Part shown: positions 5,721-11,339 of the stretch, in pieces
Layout of the letters: every line of letters starts with the position of its first letter
How positions within the stretch are numbered: position 1 is the first letter of the stretch
Source: an uncultured Bacteroides sp.
Lineage (GTDB): Bacteria; Bacteroidota; Bacteroidia; Bacteroidales; Bacteroidaceae
Length of the DNA stretch: 11,339 nt
Assembly (NCBI RefSeq): GCF_905207245.1
Contig: NZ_CAJLKP010000118.1
Location: 1-11,339 of the forward strand
Direction of reading: 5' to 3'
Translations under genes and position numbers: made by a program
The notes under the pieces: generated by a model
Databases searched by the model: none
The model's input: the letters and a program-made list of their open reading frames with translations, nothing else
What the model was told of the DNA's origin: nothing

Positions 5721-7040
5721 TTATAATAGGAGTGTTCCCTGCAAAGCTGTTCCGTCTTCATTGAAATCGCCCAGACGGACGGATATCACCTGATTATCCA
5801 AAGCATCCTGATGGGGAACTTCCACACGGATGTAGTTGGCAGTGAAACCGTGCATGGGTGCATCCGGTTTGGAGCGTTCCAGCAATACGGGCATGGTTTG
5901 CCCGATATGGCGTGCGTAAAATGCACGCGTCTTTTCGTCCGAGAGTTCCAATAGGCGCTGGCTGCGACGGTGTTTTTCTTCCGGGCTCACCACATGGTCT
6001 ATCTTCAATGCCTGTGTACCCGGGCGTTCGGAATAACTGAACACATGGAGCTGGGTCACATCCAGGCTCTTGATAAATTCATAAGCCTGCTCAAAATATT
6101 CATCCGTTTCGCCACGTGTACCCACAATCACATCTACACCGATAAAGGCATCGGGCAGCACTTCTTTCACTCTCCGCACTTTGGAAGCGAAAAGCTCCGT
6201 ATCATACCTGCGGCGCATCAGTTGCAACACTTCGTCGCTACCGGATTGCAACGGAATATGGAAGTGCGGCATGAAGCTGCGGGAATGGGAAACAAATTCA
6301 ATAATCTCATCAGTCAGCAAATTCGGTTCTATGGAGGAGATGCGATAACGTTCGATGCCCTCCACTTCATCCAGTGCCCTCACCAGGTCAAAGAAAGTCT
6401 CTCCGGTACTCTTGCCGAAATCGCCGATATTGACACCTGTCAGCACGATTTCTTTTCCGCCATCGGCTGCCGCCTGACGTGCCTGCTCCACCATGGAAAC
6501 CACCGTTCCGTTGCGGCTCCGGCCACGGGCAAAAGGAATGGTGCAATAAGAACAGAAGTAATCGCAACCGTCCTGCACTTTCAGGAAATAGCGGGTGCGG
6601 TCGCCACGCGAACAGGACGGGGCAAACGAATGGATGTCTTTCAGCGCCGAAGTGTGCGCTTCACCGGACTCATGCTTTTGCAAATCGCCCAGATACTGAA
6701 GCAAATCTTTCTTCTGCTCGGCACCAAGCACAATATCTACTCCTTCTATCTTTGCCACAGCTTCGGGTTTCAACTGGGCATAACAGCCGGTTACAACCAC
6801 GAAAGCTCCCGGATGCTGTTTCACCAGGCGATGAATGGCCTGACGGCATTTCTTGTCCGCCACTTCCGTCACCGAACAAGTGTTCACCACGCAGATGTCC
6901 GCTTTCTCTCCCTTACGTGCTGTGCGCACGCCCGCTTCCCGCAAAATCTTACCGATAGTGGAGGTCTCAGAGAAGTTCAGTTTGCACCCCAACGTATAAT
7001 AAACCGCCGTCTTATCTTGAAATATAGTGGTATCAATCAT
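5721..7040 (-). CDS. mtaB: tRNA ms2t6A methylthiotransferase MtaB (radical SAM)
   Basis: MtaB adds a methylthio group to C2 of N6-threonylcarbamoyladenosine-37 of tRNAs reading ANN codons. The 439 aa show the three-part layout of the MiaB/MtaB family. The N-terminal UPF0004 domain has three cluster cysteines: Cys19 in LGCKLN, Cys55 in VVNTCSVTE and Cys86 in TGCYAQ. The radical SAM domain has CX3CX2C at Cys159, Cys163 and Cys166 (DGCDYFCSYC), followed by IPFARGRSRN. A C-terminal TRAM-like domain spans about 378-439. The GCKLN signature and overall fit favour MtaB over MiaB or RimO. It is the first gene of a four-gene operon and is divergent from the CoA ligase gene. No Shine-Dalgarno precedes the ATG. 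Confidence 0.92.
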   Translation of the reverse strand: MIDTTIFQDKTAVYYTLGCKLNFSETSTIGKILREAGVRTARKGEKADICVVNTCSVTEVADKKCRQAIHRLVKQHPGAFVVVTGCYAQLKPEAVAKIEGVDIVLGAEQKKDLLQYLGDLQKHESGEAHTSALKDIHSFAPSCSRGDRTRYFLKVQDGCDYFCSYCTIPFARGRSRNGTVVSMVEQARQAAADGGKEIVLTGVNIGDFGKSTGETFFDLVRALDEVEGIERYRISSIEPNLLTDEIIEFVSHSRSFMPHFHIPLQSGSDEVLQLMRRRYDTELFASKVRRVKEVLPDAFIGVDVIVGTRGETDEYFEQAYEFIKSLDVTQLHVFSYSERPGTQALKIDHVVSPEEKHRRSQRLLELSDEKTRAFYARHIGQTMPVLLERSKPDAPMHGFTANYIRVEVPHQDALDNQVISVRLGDFNEDGTALQGTLLL

Positions 7041-7064
7041 ATCTATCTAAACACATTTCCGCCA

Positions 7065-7072
7065 CAAAGTTA
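7065..7072 (-). promoter_or_regulatory. -7 element (TAACTTTG) for the mtaB operon
   Basis: Read on the minus strand, TAACTTTG matches TAnnTTTG exactly and lies 24 bases upstream of the mtaB ATG. No clear TTTG -33 element is found at 19-23 bases further upstream. It is the only promoter-like element before the mtaB-acyltransferase-glycosyltransferase-mgsA run. Confidence 0.6.
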
Positions 7073-7077
7073 CATAT

Positions 7078-7090
7078 AATTCTTAGAATT
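7078..7090. promoter_or_regulatory. 13-bp dyad between two divergent promoters
   Basis: AATTCT-T-AGAATT is a perfect inverted repeat around a central base. It lies 5 bases from the minus-strand -7 element and 4 bases from the plus-strand one, in the spacer of both promoters. It could be an operator controlling both directions. It is AT-rich and short, so chance is possible. Confidence 0.35.
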
Positions 7091-7094
7091 TTCC

Positions 7095-7102
7095 TACTTT
7101 TG
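7095..7102 (+). promoter_or_regulatory. -7 element (TACTTTTG) for the CoA ligase gene
   Basis: TACTTTTG matches TAnnTTTG and sits 23 bases before the ATG at 7126. No good -33 element is visible. It lies back to back with the mtaB -7 element. Confidence 0.6.
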
Positions 7103-7125
7103 CACAATTCATCAATTTTCGTGCA

Positions 7126-8799
7126 ATGATTCAAGAAAACTTTATCAAACTCTACGAACAGAGTTTCCGTGAGAATTGGGACCTACCCTGCTACACCGAT
7201 TACGGTGAAGATGAGAGTTATACCTACGGACAAGTAGCGCAAGAAATAGCTAAATTGCACTTACTGTTCAAACATTGCAGCCTGCGGCGGGGCGATAAAA
7301 TCGCCATTATCGGCAAGAACAATTCCCGTTGGTGCATTGCCTACATGGCTACCATCACATACGGTGCTATCGTGGTACCCATCCTGCAGGATTTCAATCC
7401 GAACGATGTACATCATATAGTTAATCATTCCGAATCCGTATTCCTTTTTACCAGCGATTCCATCTGGGAGCATCTGGAAGAAGAACGCCTGACCGGACTA
7501 CGTGCCGTATTTTCCCTCTCCGACTTCCGCTGCCTGCACCAGCGCGACGGTGAAACGGTAAATCGTTTCCTCAAACATCTGGATGAAGAGTTGCACGAGA
7601 CTTATCCGAAAGGTTTCCGCCGGGAAGATGTGGAATATACCACTCTTTCCAATGATAAGGTGATGTTGCTGAACTACACTTCGGGCACCACCGGTTTTAG
7701 TAAGGGGGTCATGCTGACGGGAAATAACCTGGCCGGAAACGTCACCTTCGGCATCCGCACCGAGTTATTGAAAAAAGGAGATAAGGTTCTGTCTTTCTTA
7801 CCATTGGCTCATGCCTATGGTTGTGCTTTCGACTTCCTCACGGCTACTGCCGTGGGCACCCATGTCACTCTTTTGGGTAAAGTTCCTTCTCCCAAGATTC
7901 TGATGAAAGCCTTTGAAGAGGTGAAGCCGAACCTGATAATCACCGTGCCGCTCGTTATCGAGAAAATCTATAAAAACGTTATCCAGCCCATCATCAACAA
8001 AAAGACCATGAAGTGGGCACTCAGCATCCCCTTGCTCGATGGTCAAATCTACGGGCAAATCCGCAAAAAACTGGTGGATGCGCTGGGCGGACGCTTCAAG
8101 GAAGTCATCATCGGCGGAGCTGCCATGAATCCGGAAGTGGAAGAATTTTTCTATCGCATCAAATTCCCATTCACCATCGGTTATGGCATGACGGAGTGTG
8201 CACCACTTATCAGCTATGCTCCTTGGAATGAATTCGCCCCGACATCTTCCGGTCGTGTGCTCGATATAATGGAAGCACGTATCTATAAAGAAGATCCTGA
8301 AGCCGAAATTGGTGAAATTCAGGTACGTGGCGAGAATGTGATGGCCGGATATTACAAAAATCCCGAAGCCACCAAGGAAGTCTTCACCGAAGACGGCTGG
8401 CTACGCACCGGCGATTTAGGCAAACTGGATAATAATGGCAACCTCTATATCCGTGGTCGCAGCAAGACCATGATTCTCAGTTCCAGCGGTCAGAACATCT
8501 TCCCCGAAGAAATCGAAGCACGTCTCAACAACCTGCCGTTTGTACTGGAAAGCCTTGTTATTGAGCGCAATAAGAAACTGGTGGCTCTGGTTTATGCCGA
8601 TTACGAAGCTCTGGATTCTCTTGGATTGAACCAACCGGAAAACCTGAAAGCCATCATGGACGAAAACCTGAAGAACTTGAATAGCATCGTGGCGGGATAC
8701 GAAAAAGTAAGCCAGATTCAGCTTTATCCGACTGAGTTTGAGAAGACTCCCAAAAGAAGCATCAAACGCTACTTATATAACAGTATTGCAGAAGATTAG
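7126..8799 (+). CDS. Long-chain fatty acid-CoA ligase (AMP-forming synthetase)
   Basis: The 557-aa enzyme belongs to the ANL adenylate-forming superfamily and should activate a fatty acid with ATP and CoA to acyl-CoA. Motifs seen are the P-loop YTSGTTGFSKG (184-194), the substrate-side IIGGAAMNPE (328-337), YGMTE (353-357), GWLRTGDLGKLDNNGNLYIRGR (424-445) with the ATP-ribose Asp430, and the C-terminal hinge end FEKTPKRSIKR (538-548). In the last motif the position normally held by the catalytic A10 lysine (as in TPTxKxKR) appears to be Ser545, with lysines at 543 and 547. The shorter N-terminus and lack of a transmembrane helix suggest a cytoplasmic or peripheral enzyme. It is monocistronic, divergent from mtaB, and starts without a Shine-Dalgarno. 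The family is sure; the exact acid is not. Confidence 0.88.
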   Translation: MIQENFIKLYEQSFRENWDLPCYTDYGEDESYTYGQVAQEIAKLHLLFKHCSLRRGDKIAIIGKNNSRWCIAYMATITYGAIVVPILQDFNPNDVHHIVNHSESVFLFTSDSIWEHLEEERLTGLRAVFSLSDFRCLHQRDGETVNRFLKHLDEELHETYPKGFRREDVEYTTLSNDKVMLLNYTSGTTGFSKGVMLTGNNLAGNVTFGIRTELLKKGDKVLSFLPLAHAYGCAFDFLTATAVGTHVTLLGKVPSPKILMKAFEEVKPNLIITVPLVIEKIYKNVIQPIINKKTMKWALSIPLLDGQIYGQIRKKLVDALGGRFKEVIIGGAAMNPEVEEFFYRIKFPFTIGYGMTECAPLISYAPWNEFAPTSSGRVLDIMEARIYKEDPEAEIGEIQVRGENVMAGYYKNPEATKEVFTEDGWLRTGDLGKLDNNGNLYIRGRSKTMILSSSGQNIFPEEIEARLNNLPFVLESLVIERNKKLVALVYADYEALDSLGLNQPENLKAIMDENLKNLNSIVAGYEKVSQIQLYPTEFEKTPKRSIKRYLYNSIAED

Positions 8800-8816
8800 T
8801 ATGTTTTATAACATAC
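8799..8816. other. Small hairpin overlapping the CoA ligase stop codon
   Basis: GTATGTT and AACATAC form a 7-bp stem around TTAT, with its first base being the last base of the TAG stop. An A-rich stretch follows instead of a T-run, so it is not a clear terminator for the ligase transcript. It may stabilise the 3' end. No better terminator is visible before the next promoter. Confidence 0.35.
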
Positions 8817-8898
8817 AAAAAGGTCAAGAAAAGCGCTGAGCTCCAAAAAAAACATAAAAAAAGTTGGTATTTGGAGAACAACATATTGAAAAAGTACA

Positions 8899-8906
8899 TA
8901 CCTTTG
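8899..8906 (+). promoter_or_regulatory. -7 element (TACCTTTG) for the alanine-rich lipoprotein gene
   Basis: TACCTTTG fits the consensus exactly and lies 52 bases before the ATG at 8959. TTTG at 8870-8873 is a possible -33 element, but the spacer of 25 bases is longer than usual. The implied leader is about 45 bases and A-rich just before the start codon (GCAAAGAAA), a context that suits initiation in Bacteroidota. Confidence 0.6.
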
Positions 8907-8958
8907 CAACGTTTTAATAAAGCAATTGATTGTATTACGTTTTTAAAAAGCAAAGAAA

Positions 8959-9177
8959 ATGAAAAAATTAGTTTTGATGGCCGTAGCTATTGTAGCAGTA
9001 TCATTCGCATCTTGTGGTAACAAACAAGCAGCAGCTGAAAAAGCAGCAGCAGACTCAATCCGCATCGCTGACTCAATCGCAGCAGTAGAAGAAGCAGCTG
9101 CAGCAGCAGCCGAAGCAGCAGCAGCCGCAGCAGCTGATACTGTAGTAGTAGATAGCGCAGCAGTTGTAGCTGAATAA
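8959..9177 (+). CDS. Small alanine-rich lipoprotein
   Basis: The 72-aa protein has a lipoprotein signal peptide (residues 1-18) with lipobox SFASC and acceptor Cys19. By my count 25 of the 54 residues of the mature chain are alanine, including runs at 46-51 and 53-59 broken only by Glu52. Asp-Ser-Ile steps (ADSIRIADSIAAVEE) precede the runs, and a Val-rich tail (DTVVVDSAAVVAE) ends it. The middle should form one long helix, perhaps a coiled coil or spacer in the periplasm, but no C-terminal lysine for peptidoglycan linkage as in Lpp is present. Function is unknown. It has its own promoter and a strong terminator, so it is probably expressed alone, and possibly strongly. The GCA/GCT repeats may be prone to length change. 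Confidence 0.75.
   Translation: MKKLVLMAVAIVAVSFASCGNKQAAAEKAAADSIRIADSIAAVEEAAAAAAEAAAAAAADTVVVDSAAVVAE
9094..9135 (+). repeat. GCN (alanine codon) low-complexity tract
   Basis: Fourteen codons, thirteen of them alanine (GCA, GCT, GCC) with one GAA, make a near-perfect trinucleotide-like tract encoding residues 46-59 of the lipoprotein. In-frame slippage here would change the helix length without breaking the reading frame. The mixture of GCA, GCT and GCC codons interrupts the repeat and should lower the slippage rate. Confidence 0.7.
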
Positions 9178-9204
9178 TTTCAGAACAACACACTGAGAGA
9201 ATTG

Positions 9205-9241
9205 AAAGTCTGACGTGTAAAAGCACGGACAGACTTTTTTT
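9205..9241 (+). terminator. Intrinsic terminator after the alanine-rich lipoprotein gene
   Basis: AAAGTCTG (9205-9212) pairs with CAGACTTT (9230-9237), and CGTG/CACG extends the stem inside around a TAAAAG loop. A run of T (up to 9241) follows. It starts 28 bases past the stop codon and ends just before the promoter of the next gene. Confidence 0.85.
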
Positions 9242-9248
9242 ATGTCCC

Positions 9249-9283
9249 TTTGCTTTCTTGTTTTTAGATTATTCTTACCTTTG
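9249..9283 (+). promoter_or_regulatory. Promoter of the paralogous membrane protein pair (TTTG...TACCTTTG)
   Basis: TTTG (9249-9252) and TACCTTTG (9276-9283) are separated by 23 bases, near the accepted spacing for Bacteroides -33/-7 promoters. This is the best-formed promoter in the window. Because it lies downstream of an in-frame ATG at 9242, that ATG cannot be the normal start of the following gene. Confidence 0.65.
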
Positions 9284-9310
9284 CTTGATAACTATTATAT
9301 ACTGATTATC

Positions 9311-10009
9311 ATGAAAACAAATCTATGCCAGAAAATACGAAACATGAGCACTGAATACAAACTCGGTGATTTCTTCCGCAATCTTATTGCCGTCATCTTA
9401 GGTATCGTTATCACATTTGTGGGTAGTGATATGATTACAGAACACAATACACAAAAGGAAATAAAAACAGCATTGCTATTAGTAAAAAGTGAACTTCTCA
9501 TAAATAAAGAACAAATAATAGGGATGGGCGACCAAGTTGCACTGGAACAAAGAGCAGCTCGTTATCTGTTAAAGTACAAAAACAGAATGCAAGAAGCGTC
9601 GCAAGATTCTCTAAAACAGTATAGCCATCTTCCCTTTCAATCGTACAGCTTTTCCATAATCAATGATGCGATGGAGATGCTCAAGAGTTCCGCGCTCATC
9701 CAGAAAATCAATGATAAAAAACTTGCTATACAAATAATTAAAACGTATAGCTCCATTAAAGCAGCTTATGAGCATTTCCAATTTTTCAATACAACTAAAA
9801 GGGAATTGCAAGAGAAGTTCGCTGCTGTTCCAGAAATCCAACGCTATCTTATAGAGAATAGCGTGATTAATTGGGATTTTCTCTTTAAACATCTGGAAGC
9901 AGTCGCGCTGGTTAACCAAATCCCGCAAATACAAAATGCCGAAGCTTATAATTATTATATAGCATCTGTTGATGAAACCATTGCTGCTATCGACAAGCTA
10001 TACAACTAA
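9311..10009 (+). CDS. Hypothetical N-terminally anchored membrane protein, paralog A
   Basis: The ATG at 9311 gives 232 aa. I chose it over the longer frame from 9242 because a promoter lies between the two, and because from this ATG the protein aligns without gaps from residue 1 with its downstream paralog (both reach LGDF at residues 18-21). A hydrophobic helix spans about 22-38 (LIAVILGIVITFVGSD), after which comes a mostly helical, charged domain containing INDAMEMLKSS and IIKTY, both shared with paralog B. The N-terminal helix followed by a soluble helical domain recalls Bacteroidota families such as DUF6090, but I cannot confirm membership. Function is unknown. The helix could face either side of the membrane. 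An ATG at 9344 is an alternative start. Confidence 0.7.
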   Translation: MKTNLCQKIRNMSTEYKLGDFFRNLIAVILGIVITFVGSDMITEHNTQKEIKTALLLVKSELLINKEQIIGMGDQVALEQRAARYLLKYKNRMQEASQDSLKQYSHLPFQSYSFSIINDAMEMLKSSALIQKINDKKLAIQIIKTYSSIKAAYEHFQFFNTTKRELQEKFAAVPEIQRYLIENSVINWDFLFKHLEAVALVNQIPQIQNAEAYNYYIASVDETIAAIDKLYN

Positions 10010-10021
10010 ATAATTAAGTGT

Positions 10022-10741
10022 ATGAAAAAGAAATTAAAAGAGATTATCACATCCCCTACCACAACAAGACGGTTAGGAGATTTTATCTGCAATTTTACAG
10101 CAGTAGTGTTAGGCATCATTATCACCTTCTGGGGTAGCGATTGGATTGAAGAACGCAAACAACAGAATGAAGTTAAAAAAGCACTGTCATTGGTGAAAAA
10201 TGAAATGATGATAAACCGGGAATGTATAGAAGAAATGATGAAACAAGAGATATTCGAGAAACAAGGCGCTCAGTATTTGCTTCAATATATAGATTGTATA
10301 GAGAAAGCTTCACCCGACTCTCTGGAAAAATATGACAACTTTGCCTTACTATCGAGAGACTACATCTATATAAATGATGCCATGGAAATGCTCAAATCAT
10401 CCACCCTTCTACAAAGTATCGATAATAAAGAAATAGCCACTCAACTTATAAAAACTTATACGGCCATAGAAAGGGCTTACAAAACAGCTACATCCTATGA
10501 AAACAACAAAATGAACAGAGGCGGAAAGCTACTGGACAATAATGAAATACAAGTATTTTTAGTAGAAAACAGAGAGAGAAACTCCTGGATGGAAACATGG
10601 AAATTCTTATTTAAATATCCGGAAGGAATTACCCTGATAAAGAGTATTTATGATACCCACTCGAATCCTACCCAGATATACAGTCAATATTTACAAGCCA
10701 TTGATGAAGCAGTAGCTGCCATTGAGAAAGAATATGAGTAA
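10022..10741 (+). CDS. Hypothetical N-terminally anchored membrane protein, paralog B
   Basis: The 239-aa protein is a paralog of the gene ending at 10009. By eye about 40% of positions match, with an ungapped alignment over the first 170 or so residues. Shared parts are LGDF (18-21), AVVLGIIITFWGSD (transmembrane helix, about 25-40), KKALSLVKNE, YLLQY, ASPDSL, INDAMEMLKSS, LIKTY, the WKFLFKYPE region and a similar C-terminal helix (DEAVAAIEKEYE). It starts only 12 bases after the stop of paralog A, with no Shine-Dalgarno and no promoter between them, so the two are probably co-transcribed. The pair probably arose by tandem duplication. They may form a heteromer, but that is only inference. 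Function is unknown. Confidence 0.72.
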   Translation: MKKKLKEIITSPTTTRRLGDFICNFTAVVLGIIITFWGSDWIEERKQQNEVKKALSLVKNEMMINRECIEEMMKQEIFEKQGAQYLLQYIDCIEKASPDSLEKYDNFALLSRDYIYINDAMEMLKSSTLLQSIDNKEIATQLIKTYTAIERAYKTATSYENNKMNRGGKLLDNNEIQVFLVENRERNSWMETWKFLFKYPEGITLIKSIYDTHSNPTQIYSQYLQAIDEAVAAIEKEYE

Positions 10742-10744
10742 AAT

Positions 10745-10781
10745 AAAAAAGCCCAGCTCCTCTCGGAAACCGGACTTTTTT
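10745..10781. terminator. Bidirectional terminator between paralog B and rplI
   Basis: AAAAAAG (10745-10751) pairs with CTTTTTT (10775-10781), and the stem extends inward through CC/GG after one mismatch, around a CTCCTCTC-like loop. A-run and T-run on the two flanks let it act in both directions. It lies 4 bases past the paralog B stop and 19 bases past the rplI stop. Confidence 0.75.
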
Positions 10782-10800
10782 CTATATATGAAGTTTTCAA

Positions 10801-11250
10801 TTATGCTTCTTCAGCAACTACTTCGAAAGGAATTTCTACAGAAACTTCCTTGTGCAGCTTAACGATAGCTTTGTACTCGCCAACTTCTTTCACAGCGTCT
10901 TTTACAACGATGATCTTACGGTCAACTTCATGACCTAACTTAGCCAGCGCTTCTGCAATCTGGATGTTACCAACAGAACCGAAGATAGTACCGGTTGAGC
11001 TAACTTTAGTAGCGATCTTCAAAGATACACCTTCTAATTTAGCTGCCAATGCTTCAGCATCCTTTTTGATTTTTTCCAGTTTGTGAGCACGTTGCTTCAA
11101 ATCTTCAGCCAACATTTTCTTTGCCGAGGGAGAAGCAATCACAGCTTTACCTGTCGGGATGAGGTAGTTACGACCATAACCAGACTTAACGGTTACGATG
11201 TCGTTCTTATAACCCAAGTTTACAATGTCTTCTTTCAATATAATTTCCAT
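10801..11250 (-). CDS. rplI: 50S ribosomal protein bL9
   Basis: The 149 aa equal the usual L9 length. The N-terminal RNA-binding domain has the family signature (MEIILKEDIVNLGYKNDIVTVK, then GYGRNYLIPTGKA at 24-36). A long connecting helix follows (about 41-75, rich in Lys/Glu/Ala), and the C-terminal domain contains STGTIFGSVGNIQIAEAL. L9 binds 23S rRNA near the L1 stalk and helps keep the reading frame. The gene begins 15 bases after the rpsR stop and has a strong Shine-Dalgarno, unlike all other starts in the window. It is the last gene of what should be an rpsF-rpsR-rplI operon. Confidence 0.97.
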   Translation of the reverse strand: MEIILKEDIVNLGYKNDIVTVKSGYGRNYLIPTGKAVIASPSAKKMLAEDLKQRAHKLEKIKKDAEALAAKLEGVSLKIATKVSSTGTIFGSVGNIQIAEALAKLGHEVDRKIIVVKDAVKEVGEYKAIVKLHKEVSVEIPFEVVAEEA

Positions 11251-11251
11251 A

Positions 11252-11264
11252 CTTTCCTCCTCCT
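11252..11264 (-). promoter_or_regulatory. Strong Shine-Dalgarno for rplI
   Basis: On the minus strand AGGAGGAGGAAAG precedes the rplI ATG by one base; the downstream GGAGG ends 5 bases before ATG. It is complementary to the core CCUCC of the 16S rRNA 3' end, and shares the tract with the tandem rpsR stop codons TAA-TAG directly upstream. No other gene here has a comparable site. Confidence 0.8.
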
Positions 11265-11265
11265 A

Positions 11266-11339
11266 TTATTTCATCATGTCAGTTACATAAGGCAACAATG
11301 CCAAGTGACGGGCTCTCTTTACAGCTTGAGCTACACGAC
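11266..11339 (-). CDS. rpsR: 30S ribosomal protein bS18, C-terminal end (cut by window edge)
   Basis: Only the last 23 residues are inside the window; the frame continues past the right edge. RVAQAVKRARHLALLPYVTD matches the conserved bS18 C-terminus (K-R-A-R-x-L-A-L-L-P-Y-x-x). The ORF ends in TAA immediately followed by an in-frame TAG. In Bacteroidota, bS18 together with bS6 and bS21 forms the pocket that holds the anti-Shine-Dalgarno of 16S rRNA. It is followed by rplI after 15 bases. Confidence 0.93.
   Translation of the reverse strand, partial: RVAQAVKRARHLALLPYVTDMMK

Noticed and set aside
4789..5793. 334-codon plus-strand open frame opposite the acyltransferase gene
   Set aside because: It lies antisense to a gene with clear family motifs (HYANFE, DQSPN, FWSHKRWK). 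Its translation has no recognisable domain and looks like the mirror of a moderately GC-rich gene.
5970..7079. 369-codon plus-strand open frame opposite mtaB
   Set aside because: mtaB has all cluster cysteines and the full family length. The antisense product is rich in His/Gln/Phe with no domain, as expected for a shadow frame, and would run into the divergent promoter region.
9094..9135. GCA-rich tract considered as a CRISPR or tandem-repeat array
   Set aside because: It has no unique spacers and no repeat unit longer than one codon. It is explained by alanine codons.
8987..9226. Leucine-rich 79-codon minus-strand ORF
   Set aside because: The Leu/Gln runs are the reverse reading of the GCA/GCT alanine tract. 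It has no start signal, and the opposite lipoprotein has a signal peptide, promoter and terminator.
9242..9310. Hydrophobic 23-residue N-terminal extension of paralog A
   Set aside because: It contains the promoter of the gene and breaks the exact residue-1 alignment with the paralog.

Overview
The window is a piece of a Bacteroidota chromosome, most likely Bacteroides or a close gut relative. The signs are a recurring TAnnTTTG (-7 type) promoter element upstream of most transcription units, an almost complete lack of Shine-Dalgarno sequences, a membrane-anchored TPR regulator of a Bacteroides style, and the content and order of the core genes. No phage, IS, CRISPR, rRNA or tRNA gene was recognised.

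Left part (1-3246): an AT-rich accessory-looking module. A 371-base leader holds a perfect 24-bp palindrome and a possible tiny minus-strand ORF. Next come a 567-aa TPR/transmembrane/coiled-coil protein with a degenerate helix-turn-helix-like C-terminus, and a 231-aa outer-membrane beta-barrel protein with its own promoter. A long hairpin terminator follows. A 24-nt sequence (22 matches) occurs once before and once after this two-gene module, in the same orientation.

Centre (3247-8799): a tight four-gene minus-strand operon, in transcription order mtaB (tRNA ms2t6A methylthiotransferase), an LpxL/HtrB-type lipid A acyltransferase, a family-2 glycosyltransferase and mgsA (methylglyoxal synthase). 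It ends at a strong bidirectional hairpin. A long-chain fatty acid-CoA ligase gene is divergently transcribed from mtaB. The 85-bp gap between them carries two back-to-back -7 elements with a small dyad between them. The acyltransferase, glycosyltransferase and ligase together point to envelope lipid metabolism.

Right part (8800-11339): a short, extremely alanine-rich lipoprotein gene with its own promoter and terminator; a tandem pair of paralogous small membrane proteins of unknown function (about 40% identical by eye); a bidirectional terminator; then, on the minus strand, rplI (bL9) and the 3' end of rpsR (bS18). rplI is the only gene here with a strong Shine-Dalgarno sequence. That is notable because Bacteroidota ribosomes hide their anti-Shine-Dalgarno with bS18, bS6 and bS21.

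The main leads are the TPR-regulator/OMP module with its flanking repeat, the Shine-Dalgarno of rplI, the paralogous membrane protein pair, and the altered A10 motif of the CoA ligase. Nothing here can be called a new defence or mobile system from sequence alone.
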